Shown piece after piece: positions 42,192-51,109 of a DNA stretch of 64,000 bases (position 1 is the stretch's first letter; each line of letters begins with the position of its first letter). Source of the stretch: Faecalibacillus intestinalis. GTDB taxonomy: Bacteria; Bacillota_I; Bacilli_A; Erysipelotrichales; Coprobacillaceae. The position numbers were made by a program, and so were the translations under genes. Under the pieces are notes generated by a model. It saw only the letters and a list, made by a program, of their open reading frames with translations. It searched no databases and was not told the origin of the DNA. The stretch spans positions 1 to 64,000 of the forward strand of contig NZ_PYLQ01000012.1 of assembly GCF_003024685.1 (NCBI RefSeq), read 5' to 3'.

Positions 42192-43019
42192 ATGTATCGA
42201 TTAATGTTTTCAGATTTAGATGAAACTTTATTAGTAAATCATCATGTACCAAAGGTAAATCAAGAAGCTATTTTAAAAGCTAGAAAAGAAGGTTTAAAGT
42301 TTGTTCCTTGTACAGGAAGAGCTTTTAATATGATTCCAGATATTTTAAAAGAAATAGGCACATATGATCAAGCAGGAGAGTATTCTTTATGTTTTAATGG
42401 AGGATTGATTGTTGAAAATAAAAATAATAAGGTTCTTCATTTCAAAGGATTAGAGTTTGAAAAAGCAAAAGAAATATTTGACAATGCAAGAGATTTAGAT
42501 GTTTGTGTTTTAGTATTTACTTTAGATTGTTGTTATATTTTTCATGCTGATGAAGATGAAATTCAAAGAAAGATTGCTCAAAAAGCTAAATTTGAAGTGA
42601 TTGATGATTTTGATATTTCTTTTTTAAAGAATGAAAAAATAGCTAAGATTTTATATGAAAAAAGAGATATGGATTATTTAAAAGTACTAGCTTTAAAATT
42701 ACCTCAAAGTATTCAAGATACATGTAGTATAGCTTTTTCTAGTGGACGTTATTTAGAGATGAATACTAAGGGTGTTGATAAAGGATATGGAATGCGTTGG
42801 TTAGTCGATTATTTAGGCTATGATATGGATGAAACGATTGGTATTGGGGATAATTATAATGATGTAGAAATGATTAAAACTGCGAAATTAGGATGTGCTG
42901 TTGCTTGTGCGAGAGATGATATTAAAGAATTGGCACAGTATGTAACAAAGAAGGATTATGATGAAGGGGCAGTAAGTGAAGTTATTGAAAAGTTTGTATT
43001 AGGAGAAGATCATGAATAG
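42192..43019 (+). CDS. Cof-type HAD-superfamily phosphatase
   Basis: A 275-residue HAD-IIB hydrolase: motif I FSDLDETLL, motif II VPCTGRAF, Lys in motif III region, and motif IV IGIGDNYNDVEMI near residue 217. It probably dephosphorylates sugar phosphates or flavin intermediates. The ATG at 42192 follows GGAGG that lies in the end of the esterase gene. It overlaps ung by eight bases. Confidence 0.9.
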   Translation: MYRLMFSDLDETLLVNHHVPKVNQEAILKARKEGLKFVPCTGRAFNMIPDILKEIGTYDQAGEYSLCFNGGLIVENKNNKVLHFKGLEFEKAKEIFDNARDLDVCVLVFTLDCCYIFHADEDEIQRKIAQKAKFEVIDDFDISFLKNEKIAKILYEKRDMDYLKVLALKLPQSIQDTCSIAFSSGRYLEMNTKGVDKGYGMRWLVDYLGYDMDETIGIGDNYNDVEMIKTAKLGCAVACARDDIKELAQYVTKKDYDEGAVSEVIEKFVLGEDHE

Positions 43020-43671
43020 ATTTAAAACAATAGTAGAAATTGAATCTCAAAAAGAATATTATCAAAAGTTACATCAAATCATTGAAAAAGAATATGAAAC
43101 TAAAACAATTTATCCACCAAAACAACAAATCTTTAGAGCACTTAATTTATGTGATTTTGATGATATTAAAGTTGTTATTTTAGGACAAGATCCTTATCAT
43201 GAACCTCATCAAGCAAATGGACTTGCTTTTTCAGTAACTAAAGATGTCCGTATTCCTCCTAGTCTTGTTAATATTTATAAAGAAATACATGATGATTTAG
43301 GATTACCTATCCCTCATCATGGAGATTTAACTTATTGGGCTAAACAAGGTGTTCTATTACTTAATAATGTTTTAACTGTTGAAAGAGGTAAAGCTAATTC
43401 ACATAAAGGATTAGGATGGGAAACTTTTACTTTAAATGTTGTCCGTTATTTAAATGAAAGAGAAAAGCCGCTGGTTTTTATTCTTTGGGGAAAGAATGCT
43501 ATTGAAAAGAAAAAATATATTGATTCTAGACATTTAGTTCTTACAAGTGTACATCCTTCACCACTTTCAGCTTATAGAGGATTTTTTGGATCAAAACCAT
43601 TTTCTAAAACAAATGCTTTTTTAATAAAAAATGGTATGACACCAATTGATTGGAGTAATCCAGATGTTTAA
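43012..43671 (+). CDS. ung: Uracil-DNA glycosylase
   Basis: A 219-residue family 1 UDG: catalytic VVILGQDPYHEPHQANGLAFS, LLLNNVLTVERGKANSHKG and the DNA-intercalation loop HPSPLSAYRGFFG. It removes uracil from DNA. It overlaps the HAD gene upstream and folC downstream by eight bases each. Confidence 0.97.
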   Translation: MNRFKTIVEIESQKEYYQKLHQIIEKEYETKTIYPPKQQIFRALNLCDFDDIKVVILGQDPYHEPHQANGLAFSVTKDVRIPPSLVNIYKEIHDDLGLPIPHHGDLTYWAKQGVLLLNNVLTVERGKANSHKGLGWETFTLNVVRYLNEREKPLVFILWGKNAIEKKKYIDSRHLVLTSVHPSPLSAYRGFFGSKPFSKTNAFLIKNGMTPIDWSNPDV

Positions 43672-44812
43672 AACAGTAGATGAAGCCATTCATTTTATAG
43701 AATCTCAAAGAGCTAAACGCTCTTTTGAAGATTTTCAAAAGATAATAGAAAGATATCAAATACCTATTGATTTAAAAAATGTAATTCATGTAGCAGGAAC
43801 AAATGGTAAAGGTTCAACTGTTACATTTATAAAAGATTTATTAATGAAACAAGGATATCATGTAGGTACTTTTACTTCACCTTATATTATTAAACATCAT
43901 GAAAGAATTTCAGTTGATGGAAAACCTATATCAGATGATGATTTATTAAGATTCATTAATCAATTACTGCCTTTAATACAACAAGAACATCTTTCAATGT
44001 TTGAAATAGATACGTTGATTATGTTGTATTATTTTAATGAATTAGATTTAGATTATCATATTATTGAATGTGGTATAGGAGGACTTCATGATAAAACAAA
44101 TGTGATTAAAAGTAATGTTGCAGTGATAACAAATATTGGTTATGATCATCAATTTATGTTAGGTGATACTTTGTTAGAAATAGCCAGTCATAAAGTAGGT
44201 ATTGTTAAAGAAAATGTTCCTTTATTTACAACTGAACAAAATAAAGAAATATTAAGTTATTTTAAAGATTATTGTACAAAACATCAAAGTACTTTTTATC
44301 CTTTACAAGTAGAAAAACAATATCAGTATCCTTATCATCTACATTTTCATCAAAAAGAATATGTATTACATTTACCAACATATCAAGTAAGTAATTTAAC
44401 GCTTGCTTTAAATGTTGTTGATTATCTTTGTGATTTAAATGGTGAAGATATTCAAGCGGTGATCGATGATTTTAAATGGCCTTGTCGTTTTGAACAATTT
44501 GGACATCTTTATTTAGATGGTGCTCATAATATCAGTGGAATAGAGGCATTAATTCAAACAATCAAAGAAAGAAAATTGGAAGATGTTGGAATTGTTTTTA
44601 GTGCTTTGATGGATAAAGATTGTCAAAAGATGTTAGATATGTTGAAAGAATTTGATGTTGTGATTGCTGATTTTGATGATGAAAGAAGTCAAGGGGGACA
44701 TATTCCCTATCAAAAAGCTATTGAAATAATGAAGGCTAAACATCAAAATATTGTTGTAACAGGATCATTACATTTTGTATCAACAGTACGAAAATATGTA
44801 ATAAGTGCGTAA
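43664..44812 (+). CDS. folC: Folylpolyglutamate synthase/dihydrofolate synthase
   Basis: A 382-residue Mur-ligase-family enzyme: HVAGTNGKGSTVTFIKDLL (P-loop), FTSPYIIKHHERI, IIECGIGGLHDKTNVI and the C-terminal LYLDGAHNISGI. It adds glutamate to folates. It is shorter than the usual 420-430 residues, mainly at the C-terminus. The ATG at 43664 overlaps the ung end; GGAG lies upstream. Confidence 0.93.
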   Translation: MFKTVDEAIHFIESQRAKRSFEDFQKIIERYQIPIDLKNVIHVAGTNGKGSTVTFIKDLLMKQGYHVGTFTSPYIIKHHERISVDGKPISDDDLLRFINQLLPLIQQEHLSMFEIDTLIMLYYFNELDLDYHIIECGIGGLHDKTNVIKSNVAVITNIGYDHQFMLGDTLLEIASHKVGIVKENVPLFTTEQNKEILSYFKDYCTKHQSTFYPLQVEKQYQYPYHLHFHQKEYVLHLPTYQVSNLTLALNVVDYLCDLNGEDIQAVIDDFKWPCRFEQFGHLYLDGAHNISGIEALIQTIKERKLEDVGIVFSALMDKDCQKMLDMLKEFDVVIADFDDERSQGGHIPYQKAIEIMKAKHQNIVVTGSLHFVSTVRKYVISA

Positions 44813-44825
44813 GCACTTATTTTAC
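44800..44825. terminator. Bidirectional terminator between folC and gerQ
   Basis: Stem AATAAGTGC/GCACTTATT with GTAA loop; T-rich sequence on both exits. Confidence 0.85.
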
Positions 44826-45152
44826 TTTATATTGATAATCTAAAGGCTCATCAAATTCTGCCCATAATAAATAAACAAGTAATAACATTACTGTTTTACC
44901 AGTATCAGTTACGATAATAAAATGATCTCTACCAGCTTGTTGCAATGTTCCTGTATAAATCTTATCATTCCATGTTTTAGAACCGGTATAACTAAAATAG
45001 AATGTTCCTTTTTTACCAACGTTAACACGTAAGATATTTTCAACATATGTTTGTTCTACAGGTTGAGTAGGGGGAACAGTTTGTTGCCTGGTAAGATTTT
45101 CATTATCATCTTCTTTTACTAAGTAAGGGTTTAAATCATCAAAATAATCCAT
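44817..45152 (-). CDS. gerQ: Spore coat protein GerQ
   Basis: A 111-residue protein. The C-terminal ~75 residues match the GerQ domain (YVENILRVNVGKKGTFYFSY, GTLQQAGRDHFIIVTD, TVMLLLVYLLWAEFDEPL). The N-terminus is Gln/Pro-rich, as in coat proteins cross-linked by transglutaminase. GerQ positions CwlJ in the coat; the genes are adjacent here (cwlJ first), strongly supporting both calls. Confidence 0.9.
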   Translation of the reverse strand: MDYFDDLNPYLVKEDDNENLTRQQTVPPTQPVEQTYVENILRVNVGKKGTFYFSYTGSKTWNDKIYTGTLQQAGRDHFIIVTDTGKTVMLLLVYLLWAEFDEPLDYQYKVK

Positions 45153-45161
45153 AGAGACCTC

Positions 45162-45581
45162 CTATAAGTCACAATTATCTTTTAACCCTGGGTTATAAAA
45201 ACAATGTTTTTTATATTTTCCAGATAGTCTTCCATAAAACGTTTCTGGACAATCAACATTTGTGCCAGGATTTTTAAACCATAAGGCGTTCGTGGCGGGT
45301 TCATTTCGATAGCCATTAATACATCTTAAGGCAATGTCTTTTTCATTTTGACTCACAGGTTCATTAAATAGCGGTTGTCCTACTCCAGCAAATTGATTTG
45401 TCTGATAGACAACTTCACTAATAGTTCTGACATTTCTAAAAATGTCACAATTTGCGACAACACGATTGACAACGACATTTCCTACAAGGAGCATGCCTTC
45501 TTCGCCCTCTCCTAAAGCTTCAGATTTTATCAATCTCGCCAATAATTCGACTTCTTTTTCGGTATATGAAATTCGAGCCAT
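45162..45581 (-). CDS. cwlJ: Spore cortex-lytic cell wall hydrolase CwlJ
   Basis: A 139-residue SleB/CwlJ-type lytic enzyme without signal peptide, as for CwlJ: LLARLIKSEALGEGEEGMLLVGNVVVNRV (catalytic Glu), VVYQTNQFAGVG and ALWFKNPG. It degrades cortex peptidoglycan during germination. It is followed ten bases later by gerQ in one leftward operon. Confidence 0.93.
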   Translation of the reverse strand: MARISYTEKEVELLARLIKSEALGEGEEGMLLVGNVVVNRVVANCDIFRNVRTISEVVYQTNQFAGVGQPLFNEPVSQNEKDIALRCINGYRNEPATNALWFKNPGTNVDCPETFYGRLSGKYKKHCFYNPGLKDNCDL

Positions 45582-45734
45582 GTTTTCACCTCAAAATAAT
45601 TTATGATTATCCTTTAAATTTATGTCAAAAAAGGAGTACAATAATATTACCCTAAGTATTTGATCTATTATTGCTTAAAAACTTAAATAATTCCGTGAAT
45701 TATAAAGTGAAATATGATAAGATAAAGATGTAGA

Positions 45735-45748
45735 TTAAAGCGCTTACA
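45735..45748 (+). promoter_or_regulatory. cre-type catabolite site before glgC
   Basis: TTAAAGCGCTTACA lies ~22 bases upstream of the glgC ATG, next to the ribosome site. The AAAGCGCTT core fits the CcpA-binding consensus. Its location downstream of the likely promoter would give roadblock-type repression. Confidence 0.65.
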
Positions 45749-45770
45749 TTTTGTATAGGAGGAGTTAAAA

Positions 45771-46898
45771 ATGGGAAAAGAAATTGTCGCTATGATTTTA
45801 GCTGGAGGGCGTGGAACACGTTTAAAAGAACTTACAGCAAAAGTCGCAAAACCGGCAGTTCACTTTGGGGGGAAATATCGTATCATCGACTTTCCACTAA
45901 GTAACTGCGCAAATTCAGGTATTGATATCGTAGGTGTACTTACACAATATGAATCAGTTTTACTTGGAACTTATGTTGGAGCTGGAACTAAATGGGGATT
46001 AGATGGAGCTAATTCTTTGGCTGCTATTTTACCAGCACGTGAAAGAGACGAAGTAGGAGCCACTTGGTATGCAGGTACTGCAGATGCCATTTATCAAAAC
46101 TTAGATTTCTTAGATCGTTATGATCCAGAATATGTTTTGATTTTATCAGGAGATCATATTTATAAAATGGAATACGATCAAATGTTAGCAGCTCATAAAC
46201 AACGTGGTGCAGATGCTACAATTGCAGTATTAAATGTATCACTTAAAGAAGCGAGTCGTTTTGGTATTATGAATGCTCATGAAGATGGAACTATTTATGA
46301 ATTCGAAGAAAAACCAGAACATCCAAAATCAACTCTTGCATCTATGGGTATTTATATCTTTACTTATAAACAATTACGTAAATATCTAGTAGCTGATGCA
46401 AAAGATAAAGATAGTAAACATGACTTTGGTATGAATATCATTCCAGCAATGTTAAATGATAATAAAAAGCTTTATGCTTGGGAATTTGATGGATATTGGA
46501 AAGATGTTGGTACTGTAGATAGTTTATGGGAAGCTAACATGGATTTACTTAAAGATAAAGATTTAGATTTATATAATATCAAAAAAGATTGGAAAATCTA
46601 TACTGAAGACACTTTAGGAAAACCTCAAATTATCGGTGAAAAAGCAGAAGTTAAAAACTCTCTTGTTACTCAAGGATGTATGGTTAACGGAACTGTTGAA
46701 GGATCTGTTTTATTCAATAATGTCAATGTTGGAGAAGGCGCAAAAGTTGTTGACTCTGTATTGATGCCTGGTGTTCTTGTAGAAGAAGGGGCAGAAATCT
46801 ATAAAGCCATTATTGATGAAAATGTAGTTGTTAAAGCTGGAACTGTCATTAATTCAGAAGCTAAAGAAGTTGAATTAGTGAGCGATAATAGTAGATAA
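45771..46898 (+). CDS. glgC: Glucose-1-phosphate adenylyltransferase
   Basis: A 375-residue ADP-glucose pyrophosphorylase: [37 protein letters not shown] split across the N-terminal nucleotidyltransferase motif, [25 protein letters not shown], and a C-terminal beta-helix. It makes ADP-glucose for glycogen. It is first of glgC-glgD-glgA; AGGAGG precedes it. Confidence 0.97.
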   Translation: MGKEIVAMILAGGRGTRLKELTAKVAKPAVHFGGKYRIIDFPLSNCANSGIDIVGVLTQYESVLLGTYVGAGTKWGLDGANSLAAILPARERDEVGATWYAGTADAIYQNLDFLDRYDPEYVLILSGDHIYKMEYDQMLAAHKQRGADATIAVLNVSLKEASRFGIMNAHEDGTIYEFEEKPEHPKSTLASMGIYIFTYKQLRKYLVADAKDKDSKHDFGMNIIPAMLNDNKKLYAWEFDGYWKDVGTVDSLWEANMDLLKDKDLDLYNIKKDWKIYTEDTLGKPQIIGEKAEVKNSLVTQGCMVNGTVEGSVLFNNVNVGEGAKVVDSVLMPGVLVEEGAEIYKAIIDENVVVKAGTVINSEAKEVELVSDNSR

Positions 46899-46913
46899 GA
46901 GGGGGAAGTAAAG

Positions 46914-48026
46914 ATGGCAAAAGTTATTGGTTTAGTAAACTTACATTCAGATATAGAATTTACGGGATTAACAGAAAGAAGACCAGTGGCCTCTGTAAGC
47001 TTCCTTGGTCGTTATGGAATTATTGACTTTGTTTTATCAAATATGTCAAATTCTAAAATAGATGCAATTGGGGTTATGATTCAAAAGAAACCACGTTCTT
47101 TATTTAAACATTTAGGAAATGGTAATTCTTGGAACTTTAACCAAAAAGCTGGTGGTGTTTCATTACTTTATAATGAAAAATATGCTAACGATCCTAAATA
47201 CAATCATGATATTAACAACTTAGTTGAAAATATTCATTTCTTAGAAACAAGTAATGCAGATTATGTTGTGATTGCACCTGCTCATATCGTTACCACAATG
47301 GATTATAATGATGTGATTACAGCTCATGAAAAATCAGGAGCAACAATCACAATGACTTATCGTAAAGCAAAAGATGCAGATGTTGCTTGGGTTGGTTGTG
47401 ATGTTTTAGAAATAGATAAAGATGGTTTATTAACTGGTAAAACAATTAATAAAGGTACAAGAAAAAGACAAAATATTTCATTAGAAACTTATGTAATCAA
47501 TAGAAAAGAATTATTAGAAATCATGAAAAAAGCACATAAGATTTCTGCTTTCTATGATTTAAAAGATATTCTAGGATATTTATGTGATGAAAAACAAATT
47601 CATACTTATGAATATAAAGGATATGCTAGATGCTTAGATTCTACAGAAGCATACTTCAAATATTCATTGGAAATGTTAGATATTGATATTTCATCACGTG
47701 TATTTAAATCAAATTGGCCAATTTATACAAATACAAACGACACACCTCCAACAAAATATTTAGCAAACGCTAATGTAAAAAAATCATTCGTAGCTAATGG
47801 CGCAGTAATTGATGGAACTGTTGAAAATAGTATTCTTGGACGTGAAGTTACAATTGGGAAAGGTGCAGTTATTAAAAACTGTGTTATCTTCTCTGGATCT
47901 AAGATTGCTTCTGGAGCAGTATTAGAAAACGTAATTATTGATAAACGTGCAAAAGTTGAAAAGAAATTAGAATTAAAAGGAACAGAAACAAGTCCACTTT
48001 ATATTAAAGAAGGAGACCGTGTTTAA
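46914..48026 (+). CDS. glgD: GlgD, non-catalytic/regulatory ADP-glucose pyrophosphorylase subunit
   Basis: A 370-residue GlgC paralog. It keeps the fold (SFLGRYGIIDFVLSNMSNS, YVVIAPAHIVTTMDYND and the C-terminal beta-helix) but lacks the GGxGTRL nucleotide loop and the SGDH catalytic motif. In Firmicutes GlgD pairs with GlgC and raises its activity. It lies between glgC and glgA; the stop overlaps the glgA start. Confidence 0.94.
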   Translation: MAKVIGLVNLHSDIEFTGLTERRPVASVSFLGRYGIIDFVLSNMSNSKIDAIGVMIQKKPRSLFKHLGNGNSWNFNQKAGGVSLLYNEKYANDPKYNHDINNLVENIHFLETSNADYVVIAPAHIVTTMDYNDVITAHEKSGATITMTYRKAKDADVAWVGCDVLEIDKDGLLTGKTINKGTRKRQNISLETYVINRKELLEIMKKAHKISAFYDLKDILGYLCDEKQIHTYEYKGYARCLDSTEAYFKYSLEMLDIDISSRVFKSNWPIYTNTNDTPPTKYLANANVKKSFVANGAVIDGTVENSILGREVTIGKGAVIKNCVIFSGSKIASGAVLENVIIDKRAKVEKKLELKGTETSPLYIKEGDRV

Positions 48027-49453
48027 TGAGAGTTATGTATGTTGCCAGTGAAGCGACTCCTTTTATCAAATCGGGTGGTTTAGCTGACGTTATTGGTTCA
48101 TTACCAAAAGAAACAGCAAAAAAAGATGTTGAAAGTATTGTTGTTATTCCTAAATATCAAGATATGAAATTTGTAGATCAAATTGAATATGTAACAAATT
48201 TTGATATCTATATGGGATGGAGAAAACGCTATTGTGGTATATTTAAAGCTGAAGTAGATGGTGTAACTTTCTATTTCATTGATAATGAACAATATTTTGG
48301 TAGACCAGGATTATATGGTTATGATGATGATTATGAAAGATTTGCATTCTTTGATTTTGCGGTTCTAGAATTAATTAGTCATTTAAATATTAAACCTGAT
48401 GTTTTACAATTAAATGATTGGCAAACAGCAATGATTGCAATGCTTTATAAAGAAAGATATTGTTATTATGATTATTATCAAAATATTAAAATTGTATTCA
48501 CAATTCATAATATTTTGTTCCAAGGAAAAGCTGATCCAAAATTATTGGAAGAATATTTTGCGTTAGATAGTTATTTATATTATAACGGGAACTGTCGTAA
48601 TGATGGATGTTTAAATATGATGAAGGCGGCAATTTTCTACAGTGATGTTATTACGACAGTGTCTCCGACTTACGCTAAAGAAATTTTAACTGATCAATAT
48701 GGTGAAGGATTACAATCTATTCTTGAAATGAGAAAACATGATTTATATGGTATTTTAAATGGTGTTGATTATGATGTTATCAATCCAAGTAAAGATCAAA
48801 CAATCGTTAAAAAATATTCAGCTCGTTCAGTTAAAAATGGTAAGTTGGAAAATAAATTAGCATTACAAAGACAAGTTGGATTACCAGAAGATCCAGAAGT
48901 TGCTTTAATCGGTATCGTAACAAGATTAACTGAACAAAAAGGATTAGATTTGATTATTAATCAATTTGAAGCAATGTGTCAAAGAAAAGTTCAAATCGTT
49001 ATCTTGGGTTCAGGAGATCGTATGTATGAAGATGCTTTAAAAGGTGCAGCATGGGCGCATCAAGATAAAGTATCATTCCAATGTAAATATGATTTTGTAT
49101 TATCAAATCGTATCTATGCAGGATGTGATATGTTCTTAATGCCATCATTATTTGAACCTTGTGGTTTGTCACAAATGATGTCATTAAAATATGGAACAAT
49201 TCCTATTGTTAGAGAAACAGGTGGTTTAGCTGACAGTGTTCAACCATATAATGAATTTGAACAAACTGGTACAGGATTCAGTTTTTCTAACTATAATGCA
49301 CATGAGATGATGGATACAATTGATTATGCATTGCATACTTTCTATGATTATCCAGATGCATGGGATGCAATAGTGCAACGTGCAATGGCTGAAAAATTAG
49401 ATTGGGATGCAAGTGCAGAACAATACATTCGTTTATTTGCGTCATTACTTTAA
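48026..49453 (+). CDS. glgA: Glycogen synthase
   Basis: A 475-residue GT5 enzyme transferring glucose from ADP-glucose to glycogen: MRVMYVASEATPFIKSGGLADVIGSLP (substrate KxGGL motif), HILQLNDWQTA-like region near residue 130, and PSLFEPCGLSQMMSLKYGTIP near residue 375. It is last of the operon; no branching enzyme follows in the window. Confidence 0.97.
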   Translation: MRVMYVASEATPFIKSGGLADVIGSLPKETAKKDVESIVVIPKYQDMKFVDQIEYVTNFDIYMGWRKRYCGIFKAEVDGVTFYFIDNEQYFGRPGLYGYDDDYERFAFFDFAVLELISHLNIKPDVLQLNDWQTAMIAMLYKERYCYYDYYQNIKIVFTIHNILFQGKADPKLLEEYFALDSYLYYNGNCRNDGCLNMMKAAIFYSDVITTVSPTYAKEILTDQYGEGLQSILEMRKHDLYGILNGVDYDVINPSKDQTIVKKYSARSVKNGKLENKLALQRQVGLPEDPEVALIGIVTRLTEQKGLDLIINQFEAMCQRKVQIVILGSGDRMYEDALKGAAWAHQDKVSFQCKYDFVLSNRIYAGCDMFLMPSLFEPCGLSQMMSLKYGTIPIVRETGGLADSVQPYNEFEQTGTGFSFSNYNAHEMMDTIDYALHTFYDYPDAWDAIVQRAMAEKLDWDASAEQYIRLFASLL

Positions 49454-49546
49454 AAATAGAGGAGTATCACTTGGTGGTACTTCTTTTATTATCTTGAAAA
49501 GTATTGATAATAAGGGTATTATATGAAATATAAGGGAGTTGTTGAC

Positions 49547-50218
49547 GTGAATAAAAAAGGAAACAAAAAGGGGTTTACATTAGTAGAAATTATTGTTGTA
49601 CTTGTTATACTTGCTATACTTGCAGCTATTGCAGTTCCATCAGTATTAGGATATGTTGAACAAGCAAAAGAATCTGAACAATTATATAAAGTAAGAGATG
49701 CATTGATTGCATCACAAACAACTTTGATTAGAACTTATGGGACTGATGGTGAATTTGGTGATGATAATGGCTCTAAAAATGGAAATAAAAAATTAACTAA
49801 AGAACAGGCTGCTGATTTAAAATCAAAAGCAGGATTGGAAAAAAATCCATATATATTGATTTTTGGAGCGGGGCATACTTCTTATAAAGGAAGTGCAGAT
49901 GAAGAAAAAATGTATCATGTTTACTGTGTTATCTATCAAGAAACAAAAGATAGTAAGCCATGGTTTTATGATGGTAAAATATGGTCTCATAAATATTTAT
50001 GGTCTAAAAGCGGAGAAGCAAATGCTAAAGAAGAAGTGGGGCGTGCAATGTATACAAAGGCTGAAAATGGCATTAACTATAATCGTATGAAAGGTGTAAA
50101 GGATTCTACCAAACAAGATGTTAAAGTACAATTGTATTGTGCTTATATTAAAGGTGAATCTAATGCTTCTGATAATGTTCCTGGTTTTTGGAATGATATA
50201 AGAAATAAAAGCAATTAA
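49547..50218 (+). CDS. Type IV prepilin-like protein
   Basis: A 223-residue protein with a class III signal: basic KKGNKKG followed by FTLVEIIVVLVILAILAAIA, cleaved after Gly and methylated at Phe, and the pilin Glu5. The globular C-terminal part is charged and contains one late Cys. A GTG at 49547 is chosen because AAGGGAG lies eight bases upstream; an upstream in-frame ATG overlaps that site. No prepilin peptidase or assembly ATPase is nearby, so it is a minor or stand-alone pilin using machinery elsewhere. Confidence 0.82.
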   Translation: MNKKGNKKGFTLVEIIVVLVILAILAAIAVPSVLGYVEQAKESEQLYKVRDALIASQTTLIRTYGTDGEFGDDNGSKNGNKKLTKEQAADLKSKAGLEKNPYILIFGAGHTSYKGSADEEKMYHVYCVIYQETKDSKPWFYDGKIWSHKYLWSKSGEANAKEEVGRAMYTKAENGINYNRMKGVKDSTKQDVKVQLYCAYIKGESNASDNVPGFWNDIRNKSN

Positions 50219-50246
50219 TGTCAGTTTAAACTGGCATTTTTTTTTA
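50217..50246 (+). terminator. Terminator after the prepilin gene
   Basis: Stem AATGTCAGTTT/AAACTGGCATT with almost no loop beyond the central AAA/TTT, then nine T. Confidence 0.75.
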
Positions 50247-50334
50247 GAACAAAATGAAGAACAAAATGGTCTTTTCCATAGAGTTGTCAAAATCAATAAA
50301 GTCGTGTAGAATAATAAGAAGACGAGGTGATGAT

Positions 50335-50856
50335 ATGAAAAGCATAATAAAATTAATGGTGGTTTTTGTTTGTGTTGTTTCATTAGTTGCTTGTGGAAGA
50401 AAAGATACAACTGTTTCAGCAAATAAAGATGGTGTTTTATATGAGGCAGGTGTAGGGGTTTCTTTTTATTATCCTTCTGATTTTAAATTAAGTGAGGGTA
50501 ATCCAAATGATGGAGTTACACGTTTTACTAAAGAAAATCAAATATTATTTTATAAAGTAGAAGAAAATGAATATGATAATGATACTGATCAATTATCTGA
50601 ACTTTATAAAGGTGAATTAGAGGCTTCAGGAGTTTCATCATTAAAAGTTAAAATGCCAGCTTTAGAAAGTGGACTTAAATGTTATGAATATAAGGGAAGT
50701 TATGTAAAAACTGGATTGAAGTTTATTCATTTAGTATATTTTGATGATAAGAATACGTATGTTTATGGTTATGAAGCAAATCGAAAAGATTTTAGAAAGA
50801 ATTTAAAGAAAATGATTGTTTATTTAGAGTCTTTTACGAAGTCTTCTGGATTGTAA
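50335..50856 (+). CDS. Putative lipoprotein
   Basis: A 173-residue exported lipoprotein: signal peptide MKSIIKLMVVFVCVVSLVAC with lipobox LVAC and Cys at residue 20. The mature ~150 residues resemble a PsbP/MOG1-like small alpha/beta fold (VGVSFYYPSDFKLSEG near the start), often found in Gram-positive lipoproteins of unknown role. The ATG at 50335 follows GAGGTGAT; the longer upstream reading lacks a ribosome site. Confidence 0.75.
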   Translation: MKSIIKLMVVFVCVVSLVACGRKDTTVSANKDGVLYEAGVGVSFYYPSDFKLSEGNPNDGVTRFTKENQILFYKVEENEYDNDTDQLSELYKGELEASGVSSLKVKMPALESGLKCYEYKGSYVKTGLKFIHLVYFDDKNTYVYGYEANRKDFRKNLKKMIVYLESFTKSSGL

Positions 50857-50878
50857 AATAAATATTTTGTGATAGAAT
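50851..50878 (+). promoter_or_regulatory. Promoter of the cysS T-box operon
   Basis: TTGTAA (50851-50856), 16 bases, TAGAAT (50873-50878). It overlaps the lipoprotein stop codon and precedes the T-box leader. Confidence 0.6.
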
Positions 50879-50894
50879 AAGGTCAATAAAAAAA

Positions 50895-51090
50895 TTATAG
50901 GTAAGAGAAGTATATTGATGATATTTTATAGAGAGGGCATGCTGGTGGAAATTGTCTAAATGATTGAATAGAAATGCACTTACTTGAGTCTTTTGAAAAG
51001 AAAGAACGTTGATTGCGTTAAGGTCATGATAAGCATCGTCTATCTGGTGGAAGAACACGGCAGTGTCTAGATAGTGTATGCTTTTTTTAT
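50895..51090 (+). ncRNA. Cysteine-specific T-box leader
   Basis: Stem I closes with GTAAG/CTTAC and contains AGAGAGGGCATGCTGGTGG-like conserved loops. The specifier codon TGC (50975-50977) lies in GAAATGCAC. A T-box segment TGGTGGAAGAACACGG (from 51045) has TGGA (51048-51051) to pair with the UCCA end of tRNA-Cys. It overlaps a terminator with arms 51033-51045 and 51069-51081 and a T7 run. Uncharged tRNA-Cys would permit transcription of cysS. Confidence 0.85.
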
Positions 51091-51109
51091 TAGAGGAGAG
51101 AGGAACATT

